DNA from: JBOHWJ01 sp050736615
GTDB taxonomy: Bacteria; Desulfobacterota; Binatia; Binatales; Binataceae
Direction of reading: 5' to 3'
Length of the DNA: 13,987 nucleotides
NCBI GenBank assembly: GCA_050736615.1
Contig: JBOHWL010000060.1
Coordinates: forward strand, 1 to 13,987
In this document: piece by piece, positions 12,407 through 13,987 of the stretch
Numbering within the stretch: the stretch's first letter is position 1
Layout of the letters: each line of letters starts with the position of its first letter
Notes under the pieces: generated by a model
The model's database searches: none
Told to the model about the DNA's origin: nothing
The model's input: the letters and a program-made list of their open reading frames with translations, nothing else
Position numbers and translations under genes: made by a program

Positions 12407-13129
12407 TCAGGCGCGGCCATAGACCGGCACCACCGCGCCCGAGGTCACCCGGTTATCCTCCGAGCATAGATATGCCAGGGTGCGCGCGATGTCCTCGGGT
12501 TTGACCCAATTCTCATGTTTGGCCTTGGGCATGGCCTTGCGGTTCGCCTCGGTGTCGATGGTGCTCGGCGCGATCGCGTTGACCAGCACGTTGTCGCCCA
12601 GAACTTCCTCGGCCAACGAAGCGGTGAAAGTCTTGATGGTGCCTTTGGCGACCGCGTAGGCGGCGAAATCGCCCGCGCCCAGCAAGCCCGTGCGCGAGCT
12701 CACCGAAACGATGCGGCCGTATTTATTCTTGCGCATCAGCGGCACCACTGCGCGACAGCATATGAACGTTGGTTTCAGATTGAGGTCGAACATCGCCTGC
12801 CATTCCTCAAGCGAGGTCTCCTCAATGGACTTGCCGCCCCAAAATCCGCCGACGAGATTGACCAAAATATCGACGCGACCCCATTGTGAGGCCACTTCGC
12901 CGACGAATTTCGCCACCTCCGCCTCCCTGCCGACGTCGAGCTTGCGCACGATCAGGCGGTTGGTGGCAAAGCGGCCACCCAGGCGCTCGTTCAACATCGG
13001 CACTTCGGCATCGATGATGTAGGGGATGGCGACGTTGGCGCCACTGGTGAGAAAATGGTCGGCAACCGCACGTCCTAGCGCGCCGGTTCCGCCGGTAATT
13101 ATCGCAACGCGATCTTTTAATGTTTCCAT
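12407..13129 (-). CDS. Short-chain dehydrogenase/reductase (SDR)
   Basis: 240 residues, classical SDR length. The Rossmann cofactor loop is TGGTGALG (12-19), and NLVGG (91-95) replaces the usual NNAG. Catalytic residues are N117 in LNLKP, S144 in VSVSSRTG, and Y158 with K162 in YAVAK. It is an NAD(P)-dependent oxidoreductase of an alcohol/ketone substrate that cannot be named. LDV near 64-66 is the adenine-contacting acidic position. ATG 13129 is preceded by GGAGGG at six bases (13136-13141). It is downstream of the cytochrome c gene on the same strand after a 105-base gap, so an operon is possible but not required. All catalytic residues present; nothing unusual. Confidence 0.92.
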   Translation of the reverse strand: METLKDRVAIITGGTGALGRAVADHFLTSGANVAIPYIIDAEVPMLNERLGGRFATNRLIVRKLDVGREAEVAKFVGEVASQWGRVDILVNLVGGFWGGKSIEETSLEEWQAMFDLNLKPTFICCRAVVPLMRKNKYGRIVSVSSRTGLLGAGDFAAYAVAKGTIKTFTASLAEEVLGDNVLVNAIAPSTIDTEANRKAMPKAKHENWVKPEDIARTLAYLCSEDNRVTSGAVVPVYGRA

Positions 13130-13234
13130 CGCCCGCCCTCCCGAATCTTTCTTTCGTTGGCGTCTTTATCGCCCATAACCGGACTCGAATGCCAGCGCGC
13201 CCGCGGCCCGGAACGTTCAGGGCGCAGGCTCTGC

Positions 13235-13609
13235 TTATCGGATTGCCTGTAGCGCTGAAGGTGATGGCGCCGGATGGGCCGCCAGTGCCAGGTAGGCGGC
13301 AATCTCACCGATGTGCGGCGCCAGCCACGGCATCGAACGCATGATGTGGGTATGACGCTTCGGATGATAACCGCGCGGATAGGAGTCATGAATCAGCCGC
13401 GCTCTCAACAATGCGCGGGGGGAACCGGCAATCGGCGGTCCCACTGAACCCGGTAGCCGCGGGTTCTCGTTATGGCAGGAAATACAATTCTGGCGGTAAA
13501 TCACTTTTCCGCGTTGCGCTTGCGTCAGCGGCTTGGGTGGCGCACATCCGGCAACCGGTAGCGCCGCAGCGAGCACGCAACCGGCGAATGCCGCAAGCAA
13601 TAGCTTCAC
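13235..13609 (-). CDS. Small c-type cytochrome lipoprotein
   Basis: From GTG 13609 the product is 124 residues: a short signal KLLLAAFAGCVLAAALPVAGC with lipobox PVAGC, so it is lipid-anchored after export, then one heme site CISCH (residues 42-46 in this numbering). Met90 or Met93 in HIMRSMPW is the likely sixth ligand, and a C-terminal helix EIAAYLALA closes the class I cytochrome c fold. I prefer this start to the upstream TTG at 13636 because GTG directly precedes a standard signal sequence, while the TTG abuts the strong hairpin at 13637-13675. Role: periplasmic electron carrier; partner unknown. It follows the superoxide dismutase gene on the same strand. Confidence 0.8.
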   Translation of the reverse strand: MKLLLAAFAGCVLAAALPVAGCAPPKPLTQAQRGKVIYRQNCISCHNENPRLPGSVGPPIAGSPRALLRARLIHDSYPRGYHPKRHTHIMRSMPWLAPHIGEIAAYLALAAHPAPSPSALQAIR

Positions 13610-13636
13610 AGTCGGCGAACGATGAAATCCAGGCAA

Positions 13637-13675
13637 GGGTGGCGCATATCCGCGTCCAGCGGATATACGCCACCC
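13637..13675 (-). terminator. Strong 17-base-pair hairpin between sodB and cytochrome c
   Basis: Left arm 13637-13653 and right arm 13659-13675 pair at 16 of 17 positions around the 5-base loop GTCCA. It lies 11 bases past the sodB stop in its transcription direction. No U-tract follows on the minus strand, so it may be a Rho-independent-like stop without U-run, an mRNA 3' protector or a REP-like element. Confidence 0.55.
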
Positions 13676-13686
13676 TCCGGCAGCGG

Positions 13687-13987
13687 CTATTTCATTTTGG
13701 ACGCGGCGAAATCCCAGTTGACCAGGTTCCAGAAGGCCTCGACGTATTTCGCGCGCGCATTACGATAATCGATATAGTACGCGTGCTCCCATACGTCGCA
13801 GGTGAGCAGCGGCGTTTTGTTGTGCGCGATCGGATTGTCGGCGTCATGGCTTGCCCCGACCACAAGCGAGCCGTCGTCGTTTTGCACCAGCCAAGCCCAT
13901 CCGCTGCCGAAGTGAGTGGTCGCGGCATCGCTGAATTTTTTCCTGAAAGCATCGATGTCGCCAAACGCCTTCTTAAGCGCCTCGGCC
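13687..13987 (-). CDS. sodB: Superoxide dismutase, Fe-type (N-terminal part beyond window)
   Basis: The C-terminal 99 residues or so are visible; the frame is open to the right edge (13987), so about half of the protein lies outside. Family hallmarks are HFGSGWAWLVQNDDG, TPLLTCDVWEHAYYIDYRN with metal ligands D and H in DVWEHAYY, and the C-terminal YVEAFWNLVNWDF. PLLTCDVWEHAYYIDYRNAR closely follows Fe-SOD (SodB) sequences. It dismutates superoxide to oxygen and hydrogen peroxide. The gene is on the minus strand and is followed by a strong hairpin and then the cytochrome c gene. Metal preference (Fe or cambialistic) cannot be settled without the N-terminal part. Confidence 0.9.
   Translation of the reverse strand, partial: AEALKKAFGDIDAFRKKFSDAATTHFGSGWAWLVQNDDGSLVVGASHDADNPIAHNKTPLLTCDVWEHAYYIDYRNARAKYVEAFWNLVNWDFAASKMK

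Noticed and set aside
13692..13964. Alternative minus-strand frame of 90 codons
   Set aside because: It is out of phase with the superoxide dismutase frame, which carries DVWEHAYY and other hallmarks.
1..13987. CRISPR arrays, tRNA, rRNA, integrase or phage genes
   Set aside because: I looked for evenly spaced direct repeats, cloverleaf ends and typical protein motifs and saw none. The repeats at 11635 and 12110 are inverted/interspersed, not CRISPR-like.

Overview
The window (13,987 bases, GC-rich, densely coded) looks like chromosomal DNA from a Gram-negative bacterium. Supporting signs are a lipobox-bearing cytochrome c, an assimilatory sulfate-reduction operon, an Fe-type superoxide dismutase and a VapBC pair. 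No rRNA, tRNA or other phylogenetic marker is present, so the taxon cannot be named. The mix of genes and the interspersed 'ATTCTGAGC...GAAGAATCC' repeats suggests an uncultivated soil or sediment lineage, but that is a guess.

Layout. Bases 1-1134 hold the 3' end of a NitT/TauT-type ABC ATPase, overlapped by one base by a separate gene for the C-terminal AAA-associated domain that is fused to such ATPases in other bacteria. Bases 1230-2611 hold a limonene-epoxide-hydrolase-like enzyme (+) convergent with a CitE/HpcH-type CoA-ester lyase (-), with a hairpin between their ends. Bases 2890-3542 hold a VapB/VapC-type toxin-antitoxin pair. Bases 3682-4478 hold a small three-helix membrane protein (DUF4870-like) and a VOC/glyoxalase-fold protein.

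Bases 4484-7446 (minus strand) form a sulfur-assimilation operon: a siroheme ferredoxin-type sulfite/nitrite reductase, a [4Fe-4S] APS reductase (cysH), and an unrecognised 156-residue protein. Divergent from it (plus strand, 7674-11573) runs an Rrf2-family regulator with three C-terminal cysteines, then GT2 glycosyltransferase, PAPS-type sulfotransferase, a second GT2 paralogous to the first, and a GNAT acetyltransferase. The 227-base divergent region carries overlapping GACTA/TAGTC palindromes resembling the IscR type 1 operator, plus a separate 18-base palindrome. The arrangement suggests that one Fe-S or sulfur-sensing regulator governs sulfate reduction and, through its own operon, a glycan glycosylation/sulfation cassette.

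Bases 11574-12406 are the non-coding-looking part of the window. They contain a small secreted-protein gene (11589-12028) interrupted by a repeat insertion of about 116 bases flanked by GTAG. Removing the insertion restores one 107-residue frame. A second copy of the repeat family (12110-12261, with 12-base terminal inverted repeats) follows. Bases 12407-13987 (minus strand) carry an SDR oxidoreductase, a small cytochrome c lipoprotein, a 17-base-pair hairpin, and the C-terminal part of an Fe-type superoxide dismutase cut by the window end.
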